A stretch of 11,631 bases of DNA, taken from positions 1 to 11,631 of the forward strand of contig JACQTN010000372.1 of assembly GCA_016210785.1 (NCBI GenBank). The letters run 5' to 3'. The stretch comes from Armatimonadota bacterium (GTDB lineage Bacteria > Sysuimicrobiota > Sysuimicrobiia > Sysuimicrobiales > JACQTN01). Under the pieces are notes generated by a model. The model was not told where the DNA came from. It saw nothing but the letters and a program-made list of their open reading frames with translations, and did not search any database. The position numbers were made by a program, and so were the translations under genes. Positions 5,540 through 11,631 of the stretch are shown one piece after another; position 1 is the stretch's first letter; the number at the start of each line of letters is the position of its first letter.

Positions 5540-7016
5540 GCCACGGCTCCTCCCCACCGCGACCCTCCTCGATCCGGCCGTCGTGGAGCGCCATCGTCTC
5601 GGCGTACCGCAGCCGGGCCGCGGTGCGGGGCTCGGCGTGCACGACCACCTCCACCAGGTCCGGCAGCCTGGCCCGGAGCGCGTGTTCGAGGTCGTCGCAT
5701 CGCCGGTGGACCTCTTCCAGGGAGAGCTGCCCGTCGAACAGGCAGTGGAGCGCCACCCAGGGCCGGCCCCGCACCGTCCGGATGGTGAGGGCGTGGTAAC
5801 TCTGCGTCCCGAGGCGTTCCTGGATGGTGTCGGTGATGACCCGGCTGACGTTTGCCACGTCCACGCCGGAACCACCGCCGTCGCTGCCGGCCGGCTCCAT
5901 GTGGGTGACGATCTGGCGGAGGTCGGGCAGCCGCCGCCGGGCTTCCCGCTCGAAGCGGTCGGCCAGGGCGTGCACGGCCTCGAGGGGCCGCGAGCCCTCC
6001 ACCTCCAGGTGGAGGGTCACCGACAGGCCGTCCTCCGCGCGGTGGGCGGTGATCTGGTGAATCGCCACGCCCAAATCACCGGCGATCGCCTGCAGGCCGC
6101 CGACCACGGCCTCGGAGCCCTCGTCCCCGGGGACCACCTGCACGACGATGTCCGCCGACGGCACCAGCGCCCGCATCCGCTGCTCGGCCGCCTGGCCGAT
6201 GGAGTGGGCCTCGGCCAGCGTCAGGCCGCTCGTCACGGAGAGCCGCATCTCCACGAAGGTCTTGGGACCCGCCCGCCGCACCCGGATGCGCCGGCAGGCC
6301 ACCACCCCCGCCACCTCCTCCACGACCAGGCGCAGCGCACCGGCCAGACCCCGGGGGGCCGTATCCATCAGCACCTCGCCCGCCTGCAGCGCCAGGCGCG
6401 CGCTGGCCACCAGCACGAGCAGGGCCACTCCCAGCGCGGCGACGGCGTCGGCCACGGGATAACCCAGGCGGGTCAGGATCAGCCCGCCGAGCACCACGGC
6501 GGACTCCATCATGTCCGCGGAGAAGTGGACGGCGTCCGCCTCCAGCGCGGGGCTGTGGAAGCGGCGGGCGGCATCGCGCAGCGCTCGCACCCGGGTAAAG
6601 TCCACCACGATGGCCAGGATCACCACGACCACCGCCCACACCGTGACCCGGACGCCCGCCGGGGTCTCGCCGGTCAGGCGCGCGATCGCCTGCCACCCGA
6701 TCCACACGCACGTCCCGAACAGGAGGATCGTCTGGATGAGCACGGCGAGGTTCTCCGCCTTGCCGTGCCCGTAGGTGTGGCGCTCGTCGGCGGGGACGTG
6801 AGCCACGCGCACCGCGAGGAAGGTCATCATCGTGGTCACGATATCCAGCCCGGAGCTGACCGCGTCGGCGAGGATGCCCAGGCTGCCGCTGAGCAGGCCC
6901 ATGATCAGCTTCACCGCCGCGAGCAGCAGAGCGATCAGCAGCGACGTGAGGGCGACGGCCCTCTTCTCACGGGCCGCGGCGAGATCAGAGGACTGGGAGG
7001 CGGAAAACGTGGTCAA
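5526..7016 (-). CDS. Cation diffusion facilitator with three tandem C-terminal domains
   Basis: A 496-residue member of the FieF/CzcD family of divalent-metal/proton antiporters; a typical member is about 300 residues. Residues 20-210 give six hydrophobic segments. The transport-site motif in TM5 is present as H164-FSA-D168. In TM2 the pattern is S54-SGL-D58, with Ser where His or Asp is usual. HTYGHGKAE (80-88) follows TM2, as in the family. After the membrane part come three ferredoxin-like dimerisation units, about 222-296, 300-375 and 386-464. Each has a strand, a leucine-rich helix after a (L)xEAHxx-like motif, and a closing VV(V/T)H-EP strand. The start is TTG at 7016, since no ATG is available nearby. 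Metal specificity cannot be told. It lies downstream of mec, separated by 174 nt with inverted repeats, so shared transcription is uncertain. Confidence 0.88.
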   Translation of the reverse strand: MTTFSASQSSDLAAAREKRAVALTSLLIALLLAAVKLIMGLLSGSLGILADAVSSGLDIVTTMMTFLAVRVAHVPADERHTYGHGKAENLAVLIQTILLFGTCVWIGWQAIARLTGETPAGVRVTVWAVVVVILAIVVDFTRVRALRDAARRFHSPALEADAVHFSADMMESAVVLGGLILTRLGYPVADAVAALGVALLVLVASARLALQAGEVLMDTAPRGLAGALRLVVEEVAGVVACRRIRVRRAGPKTFVEMRLSVTSGLTLAEAHSIGQAAEQRMRALVPSADIVVQVVPGDEGSEAVVGGLQAIAGDLGVAIHQITAHRAEDGLSVTLHLEVEGSRPLEAVHALADRFEREARRRLPDLRQIVTHMEPAGSDGGGSGVDVANVSRVITDTIQERLGTQSYHALTIRTVRGRPWVALHCLFDGQLSLEEVHRRCDDLEHALRARLPDLVEVVVHAEPRTAARLRYAETMALHDGRIEEGRGGEEPWRPRE

Positions 7017-7081
7017 CGATCAGCCCCAGTTACCCGGGTGCAAGACGTGAGGCGGTCTTACATTTCCCACGCAGCAATGCA

Positions 7082-7179
7082 TGAGCCTTCGGCTCACCCT
7101 GAAGCATGAAAACAGGCGCCCAGATACCCAACTGACCCCGTTCAGGAGCCGAACGTTCGCCAAATTCGCGCCTGTTTTC
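7082..7179. repeat. Inverted repeats between mec and the CDF gene
   Basis: A perfect 12-bp inverted repeat, GAAAACAGGCGC (7108-7119) and GCGCCTGTTTTC (7168-7179), encloses 48 nt whose centre is the 10-bp palindrome CGAACGTTCG (7150-7159). Next to it is a 6-bp hairpin, TGAGCC/GGCTCA (7082-7096). On the minus strand, ...CCTGTTTTC follows the distal arm, giving a short T-run. It could act as a terminator or attenuator between mec and CDF, or be a MITE-like element. Confidence 0.5.
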
Positions 7180-7190
7180 TGAGTGGCTTC

Positions 7191-7595
7191 TCAGCGGATC
7201 ACCACGCGCTCCTCGCTGACCCGGCCGTCCACGATGCGGAAAACCCGCACCACGGGCGCCTCCCGGTCTTGCAGCGAGACGATGACGTGGCGGGCGTCCG
7301 GGTAGAAGGCCTGGGCGCGGTCCGTGGCCGACGGGAGTGCCACGGAGTGGGGGTGCGAATGGTAGATCGCCACCAGATCGCGGCCCTGGTCCTCGATCTC
7401 GCGCAGCGCCTGCAGCACTTGAAGATCGTCCATGCGGTAGCGGATGGATGGATGGGGGTCGATGTTGCGGCCGCGGTACACGCGCTCCACCCGGCCGTTG
7501 CGCCCGGCCATGAGACCGCAGCACTCGATGGGATAGGACTCCTGCGCGTGGCTGATGATCTCGTCCAGGTGATCCTTGGCCAGCTCGATGGTCAT
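7191..7595 (-). CDS. mec: Mec, JAMM/MPN+ zinc peptidase releasing cysteine from CysO
   Basis: A 134-residue MPN+ domain protein, the usual length for Mec. It carries the complete JAMM zinc site: E24 in PIECCGL, then H79-S-H81, seven residues, S89, two residues, D92. In Mycobacterium tuberculosis, Mec cleaves the cysteine that CysM attaches to the CysO tail. Here it follows cysM by 25 nt in the same operon, in a cluster that also has a CysO-like gene, so the same role is the best assignment. A related JAMM family acts on other ubiquitin-like sulfur carriers (QbsD type). The ATG at 7595 has no clear ribosome binding site, so translation may depend on coupling to cysM. Confidence 0.85.
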   Translation of the reverse strand: MTIELAKDHLDEIISHAQESYPIECCGLMAGRNGRVERVYRGRNIDPHPSIRYRMDDLQVLQALREIEDQGRDLVAIYHSHPHSVALPSATDRAQAFYPDARHVIVSLQDREAPVVRVFRIVDGRVSEERVVIR

Positions 7596-7620
7596 CGCGT
7601 GACTCGCGGCTCGCGGCAGA

Positions 7621-8604
7621 TCAACTCGATGGTCCTAGTGTATCAGACCCGTGGGGCGACCGCCACAGCGCTGTGCCCAGGTAGCGCTCGCCTGTGTCGG
7701 GCAGCACCACCACCGCCAGCCCCGCGCGGAGGTCGCGGGCCACCCGCAGGGCCGCCACCATCGCCGCGCCGGAGGACGGTCCCACCAGCAGCCCCTCCTC
7801 CGCGGCCAGGCGCCGCACCATGGCGTAGGCGTCCTCCGTGCGCACGCCCATCAGGCGGTCGTGCACGGTGGGATCGTAGATGGCGGGCACTAGCGCCGAG
7901 TCCATGTGCCGCAGCCCCTCCAGCCCGTGCACGGGTCCATCGGGCTGCACCGCGATGATCTGGATGCGGGGGTCGTGGGCCTTGAGCCGGCGGCCGGCGC
8001 CCACCAGCGTGCCGCTGGTGCCGAGCCCCGCGACGAAGTGGGTCACCTGTCCGCCGGTCTGGGCCAGGATCTCCGCGCCGGTCGTGTCGTAGTGCGCCTG
8101 CCAGTTGGCCGGGTTGCGGTACTGGTCGGGCATGCAGTAGCGCTCCGGATGCTCCTCGTAGATCCGGTGCGCAACCCGGATGGCGCCATCCGATCCCTCC
8201 AGCGGATCGGTGAGGACCAGGTGGGCGCCGTAGGCCTCCATGATCCGCCGGCGCTCCTCCGGGGCACTGGCGGGTACCACCAGCTGGACGCGGTACCCCT
8301 TCGCCGCGCCGATCATGGCGTAGGCGATGCCGGCGTTGCCGGAGGTGGAGTCGAGCAGGATGCGTTCGGGCGTGAGCCACCCGCCGCGCTCGGCTTCTTC
8401 GATCATGCGCAGCACCGGCCGGTCCTTCACCGATCCGCCGGGGTTGAACCACTCCGCCTTACCGCGCACCTCCACCCCGCGCAGCCCCGCGGTGATGCGG
8501 CACAGGCGCAGCAGCGGCGTGTTCCCAATGGCCTCCAGCAGCCAGGTCCCCGGAGATTGCAGCGACGGTCCGGCCGGCCGCGAAGCCCGGCGCGTGGCGC
8601 TCAT
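7621..8604 (-). CDS. cysM: CysM, PLP-dependent O-phosphoserine sulfhydrylase
   Basis: A 327-residue fold-type II PLP enzyme; M. tuberculosis CysM is 323. PLP Lys60 lies in NPGGSVKDR (54-62). TSGNAG (87-92) binds the substrate carboxylate, GLGTSGT (193-199) the PLP phosphate, and GPSSGAA (275-281) the pyridine side. The segment around Arg232 (GLRHMDSALVPAIYD) matches CysM, where the Arg at this place (R220) selects O-phosphoserine; O-acetylserine sulfhydrylases lack it. The expected reaction is phosphoserine plus thiocarboxylated CysO giving CysO-cysteine, or with free sulfide giving cysteine. ATG 8604 is preferred, with GGGAGAGGTGG upstream. A GTG at 8640 overlapping the previous stop would add 12 unconserved residues. 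TSGNAG has Ala where Thr is usual. Confidence 0.9.
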   Translation of the reverse strand: MSATRRASRPAGPSLQSPGTWLLEAIGNTPLLRLCRITAGLRGVEVRGKAEWFNPGGSVKDRPVLRMIEEAERGGWLTPERILLDSTSGNAGIAYAMIGAAKGYRVQLVVPASAPEERRRIMEAYGAHLVLTDPLEGSDGAIRVAHRIYEEHPERYCMPDQYRNPANWQAHYDTTGAEILAQTGGQVTHFVAGLGTSGTLVGAGRRLKAHDPRIQIIAVQPDGPVHGLEGLRHMDSALVPAIYDPTVHDRLMGVRTEDAYAMVRRLAAEEGLLVGPSSGAAMVAALRVARDLRAGLAVVVLPDTGERYLGTALWRSPHGSDTLGPSS

Positions 8605-8636
8605 GCGCGTCCACCTCTCCCGGTCATCTCCAACCC

Positions 8637-9521
8637 TCACTCGTCGAACAGGAAGGTCGCCTCCGGGTAGTGACGCACCCGGTGATTCAGCAGTCGCGCG
8701 TGGATCATCTCCGCCAGGCGTGCGTTCTTCTCGTCCAGCGACGCGTCGGCGTGCAGCATGGCGAGGTCCAGGTTGACGTGCAGCGCCCGGCCGGGGATGA
8801 CGTGTCGCGTCACGCCCGCGGGCAGGCGCACCCCACCCCGCCCCACGGCCAGGATCTCCACCTTGGTGAAGCGGGGGAAGCGTACCAGAAGACCCGCCAC
8901 CCCGTACGTCCGCCGCACTGCCTGCGGGTCGTCCTCGAGCACGCGGTAGATCTGCGCGCTACCCTTGTACGCGGCGACGGCGCGCGCCAGCGTGAGGACG
9001 TCCTCCGCCAGACCGCCGGCCGCCTCCAGGATCACCACCTCCGGACCGCCGTCGTCGAGGACGCCCACCGCCTCGCGGTGGGCGAGACGATCGCGGGCCT
9101 CTTCCCGCGCCGCGCGTTGGACCGGGACGTCCGCGGCGGCGGAGATCCGCTCCAGCATCGCGGCGGAATCCGCGTCCATCAGGAGGTGGTGCCACACGTC
9201 CAGCACGACGGCCGGGCTCTCATAATCCACAACTTGGAGAATCTGATAGGGGTACGCCAGCGCGCGCAGCGCGGTCACCCGGTTCGCACCATCCAGCACC
9301 ACGTAGGTGCCGTCGCCCGCGGGCGCGGCGATGGGTGGGTTCCGCAGCAGGCCGTCGCGCCGCAGGCGCTCCGTGAGCGCCGCGGCGCGGCGCGGGTCGG
9401 ACTCCTCGTGAAGGCGCACGCTCTCCGCGGAGGCCAGCCGGAGGTCGGGGAGGACCTGGCCGGTGGGCGCGGCGAGCGGGAGTCGGGCCTGCGGTGCGGC
9501 GTCGCCGCCGGTCTCAGCCAT
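8637..9521 (-). CDS. SerK/SbnI-like predicted free L-serine kinase (ParB/sulfiredoxin fold)
   Basis: A 294-residue protein. The N-terminal part (about 25-110) has the ParB-like pattern: LHEESDPRR (37-45), then helix AALTERLRRDGLLRNPPI (47-64) and LDGANRVTAL (76-85). This order matches SbnI of Staphylococcus aureus and SerK of Thermococcus kodakarensis. Both phosphorylate free serine to O-phospho-L-serine (SerK with ADP) and use a glutamate corresponding to E39 or E40 here. The rest (to 294, ending FLFDE) also fits the SbnI-type long form. Sitting between a CysO-like gene and cysM, it would feed CysM its substrate directly from serine. ATG 9521 overlaps the cysO stop by 8 nt; GTG 9533 is an alternative. 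SbnI-type proteins are often annotated as ParB-like transcription regulators, and a regulatory role is not excluded. Confidence 0.7.
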   Translation of the reverse strand: MAETGGDAAPQARLPLAAPTGQVLPDLRLASAESVRLHEESDPRRAAALTERLRRDGLLRNPPIAAPAGDGTYVVLDGANRVTALRALAYPYQILQVVDYESPAVVLDVWHHLLMDADSAAMLERISAAADVPVQRAAREEARDRLAHREAVGVLDDGGPEVVILEAAGGLAEDVLTLARAVAAYKGSAQIYRVLEDDPQAVRRTYGVAGLLVRFPRFTKVEILAVGRGGVRLPAGVTRHVIPGRALHVNLDLAMLHADASLDEKNARLAEMIHARLLNHRVRHYPEATFLFDE

Positions 9522-9705
9522 CCGAATCCTCACGGCGCGCCTCCCCGTCGGGGCCGCGCACGTGCTCGGTGATTCCCGGCCACCGCGACGCTACGGCATC
9601 CAGCACGTCACCCACGGTCATCCCTTCGCGGGCCTCGATCTCCACCCGCGACGCTCCTCCACTGAGCCGGCGCAGCGGGCCGGGCAGGTACACCGTCACG
9701 GCCAT
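9514..9705 (-). CDS. CysO-like sulfur carrier, C-terminally truncated
   Basis: A 63-residue protein that aligns with the first two thirds of CysO, a ubiquitin-like (MoaD/ThiS) sulfur carrier. Matching landmarks are MAVTVYLP, LRRLSGG, EIEAREGMTVGDVLDAV and WPGITEHVRGPDGEARR. CysO has about 93 residues and continues with two or three more strands and a C-terminal Gly-Gly that is thiocarboxylated. Here the frame ends in EDSDG and a stop at 9514, with the next gene already begun at 9521. Nothing in the other two frames restores the missing strands. ATG 9705 has GAGGTG 6 nt upstream and is the only sensible start. As read it could not carry sulfur on a diglycine tail. It may be a decayed copy, with an intact carrier elsewhere, or a protein with a changed role. 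Confidence 0.75.
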   Translation of the reverse strand: MAVTVYLPGPLRRLSGGASRVEIEAREGMTVGDVLDAVASRWPGITEHVRGPDGEARREDSDG

Positions 9706-9829
9706 GCACGTCACCTCACCAACACAGCTTCTGAGGTGTCTGCCACTCCTGTGCAAGGAGTTCTCTGGTTTGGCACCACCGACACAGCCTCTGAGCGCAA
9801 GGCAGGAGGACCCGAGGCGGAGCCGCACC
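9706..9829 (-). promoter_or_regulatory. 5' leader of the cysteine operon with paired direct repeats
   Basis: About 118 nt from the predicted start site to the cysO ATG. It contains two 19-nt direct repeats (9717-9735 and 9777-9795) of pattern CACC(A/G)ACACAGC(T/C)TCTGAG on the plus strand, exactly 60 nt apart. Between them are a hairpin (ACTCCT and AGGAGT, 6 bp) and a possible outer pairing (GGTG and GCC with GGC and CACC). It could be a regulated leader or a binding site for a dimeric regulator. No S-box, T-box or other known riboswitch core was recognised. Confidence 0.35.
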
Positions 9830-9858
9830 AACCTACCCGGCCCGGCCGCGGGCGTCAA
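9830..9858 (-). promoter_or_regulatory. Housekeeping-type promoter of the cysteine operon
   Basis: On the minus strand TTGACG (9853-9858, 5 of 6 consensus bases) is followed after 17 nt by TAGGTT (9830-9835), acceptable for a high-GC genome. The start would fall near 9823. No SigH-type GGGAAY/GTT pair was seen upstream of cysO. The rest of the divergent gap, 9859-10100, shows nothing I can name: open reading on the plus strand there is upstream run-in of the radical SAM frame. Confidence 0.5.
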
Positions 9859-10100
9859 CAGCAGCAGTGGATACCCTGCGAGAGAACCTCGATCGGATTG
9901 TCGGGGTGCAGCCGGCGCGCGCAGAGGGGTACCGCGCCGTGCCGCCAGGAGGTGCCTGCGGGGCGGGCGCGGCACGTCGACGGGACGCCGGGCATGTGGA
10001 CCGCGAAGAGGGTTTGGGTCATTCTGTGGGTGAGGATAACGCGGGCCCGCGGCGCCGTCAAGGGAACCTGGAGGAGCGCCGCGGCGGGCCGGAGAAGCCC

Positions 10101-11618
10101 ATGGCTGTCTGGGCGCGGCGGAATACCATGATCTGCCTGATCAACCCGAACCACGTCCTGCAGCGCAACGACCCCTTTACCACCGGCATCCCCTACATGC
10201 CGGTGGGCCTGGCGTACTTCGCCGCGGCGCTGCGGGCACGCGGTCACGCGGTGCAGGTGATCGACGCCTTCGGCGAGCGGCCGATGCAGGCCCGGGTGGA
10301 CGGCCTGTTCATGACCCGCGGCCTGCGGTCCGACGAGGTGGTGGACCGGATCGGCGCCGGCACCCGGGTCGCCGCGCTGTACGCCATCAACCTCACCTAC
10401 CACCGGGCGCTGGCGGCGATCCTGGCGGAATGCCGGCGGCGCCGCCCCGACGTCACCGCCGTGGTGATGGAGAACACGCAGGCCGTCACCGCTTACGCCC
10501 TGCGCCACGTCCAGGCGGACCTGCACGCCGCGGGCGCCGACTACGTGCTGACGGGCGAGGCGGAGGAGCGCGGCGTCCGGTTGATCGAGGCCCTGCTGGC
10601 CGGGCGCGAGCCCGCCAACGTGGACGGCGTCGGCTACCGCAGGGACGGCGCCCTCGTGTACCGGCCGCCGGCCGGCGTCATCGCCGACCTGGACGCGCTG
10701 CCCCCTCCGGCGTGGGACCTCTTCCCGCTCCAGAACTACTGGGACCTGGGCTACGCCCACGGCCCGCTGCAGACCGGGCGGTACCTGCCGCTGCTGACCT
10801 CACGCGGATGCCCCTACCTGTGCCGGTTCTGCGTGATCCCGGAGACCAACGGCGCGAAGTGGCGGGGTCGATCCGCGCGCAGCGTCGTGGACGAGATGGA
10901 GGACATGGCCCGCCGGTTCGGCGTGCGGGACTTCCATCTGGAGGACGTGGACCCCACGGTCAGCGACCGGCGGACGCGAGAGATCTGCCAGGAGATCCTG
11001 GGGCGGCGGCTGGACGTGATCTGGAAGATTGTGGCGGGGACCAAGGTGGAGACGATCCGGGATGAGGAGACCGTGGCGCTGATGGCGCGCGCGGGCTGCC
11101 GCTACATCTCCATCTCCCCGGAGTCGGGGTCGCCGCGCGTCCTCAGGATGATCGGCAAGCCCTTCGACCTGGACCACGCCGTGCGGATGGTGGCGAAGAT
11201 GAACCGGGCGGGCATCTGCTCCCAGGCCTGCTTCGTGCTGGGGTTCCCGGGGGAGGAGGACGACGACCGCCGCCTGACCTGGAACCTGGTCCACGACCTG
11301 GCGAAGGCCGGCGTGGATGAGATCGTGTTGTTCATCGTGACCCCGGTGCCGGGCTCGGCCATCCACGACCGCTTTGCGGGCTACACCGACTACTCGCAGC
11401 TCACCTTCTCTCCGACCTGGCGGCGCGACTACGCGCTGCTCAACCGCTTCCGGCGCAACCTGTACGCCCGCTTCTTCCTGTGGAAGCTGCGCTATCATCC
11501 GGGGAGGGTGATCGGCCAGGGCGTCAACCTGTTGCGGCGCTCCTTCCAGACCAAGGCGGAGATGGCGTGCTACCGGGCGGTGAAGCTGAAGATGCTGGAG
11601 GCGCGGGCGGCCTCGTGA
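10101..11618 (+). CDS. Radical SAM protein with N-terminal B12-binding-like domain
   Basis: A 505-residue protein. Residues 10-170 form the Rossmann-like cobalamin-binding domain of class B radical SAM enzymes (ICLINPN, MPVGLAYFAAALRARGHAVQ, then VLTGEAEE). The radical SAM barrel starts with RGCPYLCRFC, whose C237, C241 and C244 bind the 4Fe-4S cluster, followed by DFHLEDVDP (277-285), ISISPESGS (336-344) and CFVLGFPGE (377-385). A basic C-terminal region (about 440-490) is shared with many uncharacterised relatives. Such enzymes often methylate unactivated carbons or rearrange lipids, polyketides or cofactors; the substrate cannot be named here. ATG 10101 has GGAG at suitable spacing; ATG 10128, nine codons later, is the other candidate. 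It diverges from the cysteine operon and probably heads its own operon. Confidence 0.85.
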   Translation: MAVWARRNTMICLINPNHVLQRNDPFTTGIPYMPVGLAYFAAALRARGHAVQVIDAFGERPMQARVDGLFMTRGLRSDEVVDRIGAGTRVAALYAINLTYHRALAAILAECRRRRPDVTAVVMENTQAVTAYALRHVQADLHAAGADYVLTGEAEERGVRLIEALLAGREPANVDGVGYRRDGALVYRPPAGVIADLDALPPPAWDLFPLQNYWDLGYAHGPLQTGRYLPLLTSRGCPYLCRFCVIPETNGAKWRGRSARSVVDEMEDMARRFGVRDFHLEDVDPTVSDRRTREICQEILGRRLDVIWKIVAGTKVETIRDEETVALMARAGCRYISISPESGSPRVLRMIGKPFDLDHAVRMVAKMNRAGICSQACFVLGFPGEEDDDRRLTWNLVHDLAKAGVDEIVLFIVTPVPGSAIHDRFAGYTDYSQLTFSPTWRRDYALLNRFRRNLYARFFLWKLRYHPGRVIGQGVNLLRRSFQTKAEMACYRAVKLKMLEARAAS

Positions 11619-11631
11619 GCACCCCGCGCGC
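11615..11631 (+). CDS. Possible start of a next gene, partial
   Basis: A GTG at 11615 overlaps the radical SAM stop as GTGA and opens the frame M-S-T-P-R to the window edge. Such 4-nt overlaps are common for coupled genes and occur elsewhere in this window, but five codons are too few to identify anything. Confidence 0.3.

Noticed and set aside
9506..9530. Programmed frameshift fusing the CysO-like protein to the kinase-like protein
   Set aside because: No slippery heptamer or following structure is apparent, and the downstream gene has its own start in the overlap. The missing CysO strands are not in the other frame.
9706..9829. S-box (SAM) or T-box riboswitch in the cysteine leader
   Set aside because: None of the conserved core sequences of these classes is present.
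9706..9900. SigH-type promoter before the cysteine operon
   Set aside because: No GGGAAY element with GTT at 16-18 nt could be found on the minus strand. A housekeeping-like pair fits better.
9867..10100. Longer N-terminus of the radical SAM protein, starting near 9867
   Set aside because: The extension lacks domain character, runs through the divergent promoter region, and ATG 10101 has a better ribosome binding site next to the conserved start.

Overview
The window comes from a high-GC bacterium. Gene content resembles deep-branching Gram-positive-type or environmental lineages: a SigH/SigR-type ECF sigma factor with a zinc anti-sigma factor, and a CysO/CysM/Mec cysteine module best known from Actinobacteria. 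No gene here fixes the phylum. Most genes are ordinary chromosomal genes on the minus strand. The visibly foreign part is a short, lower-GC toxin-antitoxin pair beside a tRNA gene.

Layout. 1-90 (-) is the start of msrA. 131-612 and 1963-2288 (+) are two copies of a long, hairpin-bearing repeated element that flank an HD-GYP phosphodiesterase gene (758-1963, +). A gene for a protein with a histone-like basic tail follows (2461-3009, +). Next, on the minus strand, are a frameshifted PIN toxin with its AF2212-like antitoxin (3074-3744), tRNA-Gln(UUG) (3790-3863) and ridA (3982-4359). A sigma/anti-sigma operon (4540-5412, -) follows, with a match to the SigH-type promoter at 5491-5518. A cation diffusion facilitator with three tandem C-terminal domains lies at 5526-7016 (-). 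The cysteine operon (7191-9705, -) is transcribed in the order cysO-like, serine-kinase-like (SerK/SbnI), cysM, mec. Diverging from it is a B12-binding-type radical SAM gene (10101-11618, +), which overlaps the start of a next gene.

How the genes may work together. The central system is a predicted phosphoserine route to cysteine: a ParB-fold free serine kinase would make O-phospho-L-serine, CysM would combine it with sulfur carried on CysO, and the JAMM protease Mec would release cysteine. The unusual features are the serine kinase inside this operon and a CysO-like carrier that stops at 63 residues, before the expected C-terminal half and diglycine tail. The neighbours share a thiol and oxidative-stress theme: the SigH/RshA-like switch, MsrA, and RidA, which removes the aminoacrylate that PLP enzymes such as CysM can leak. 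That theme is inference. No SigH-type promoter was found before the cysteine operon, which instead has a plausible housekeeping promoter and a repeat-bearing leader of about 118 nt.

The second item of interest is the repeated element around the HD-GYP gene. Its two copies differ in sequence, but two paired positions in the lead hairpin changed on both sides, which suggests a selected structure. Everything here was read by eye; no searches or folding programs were run.
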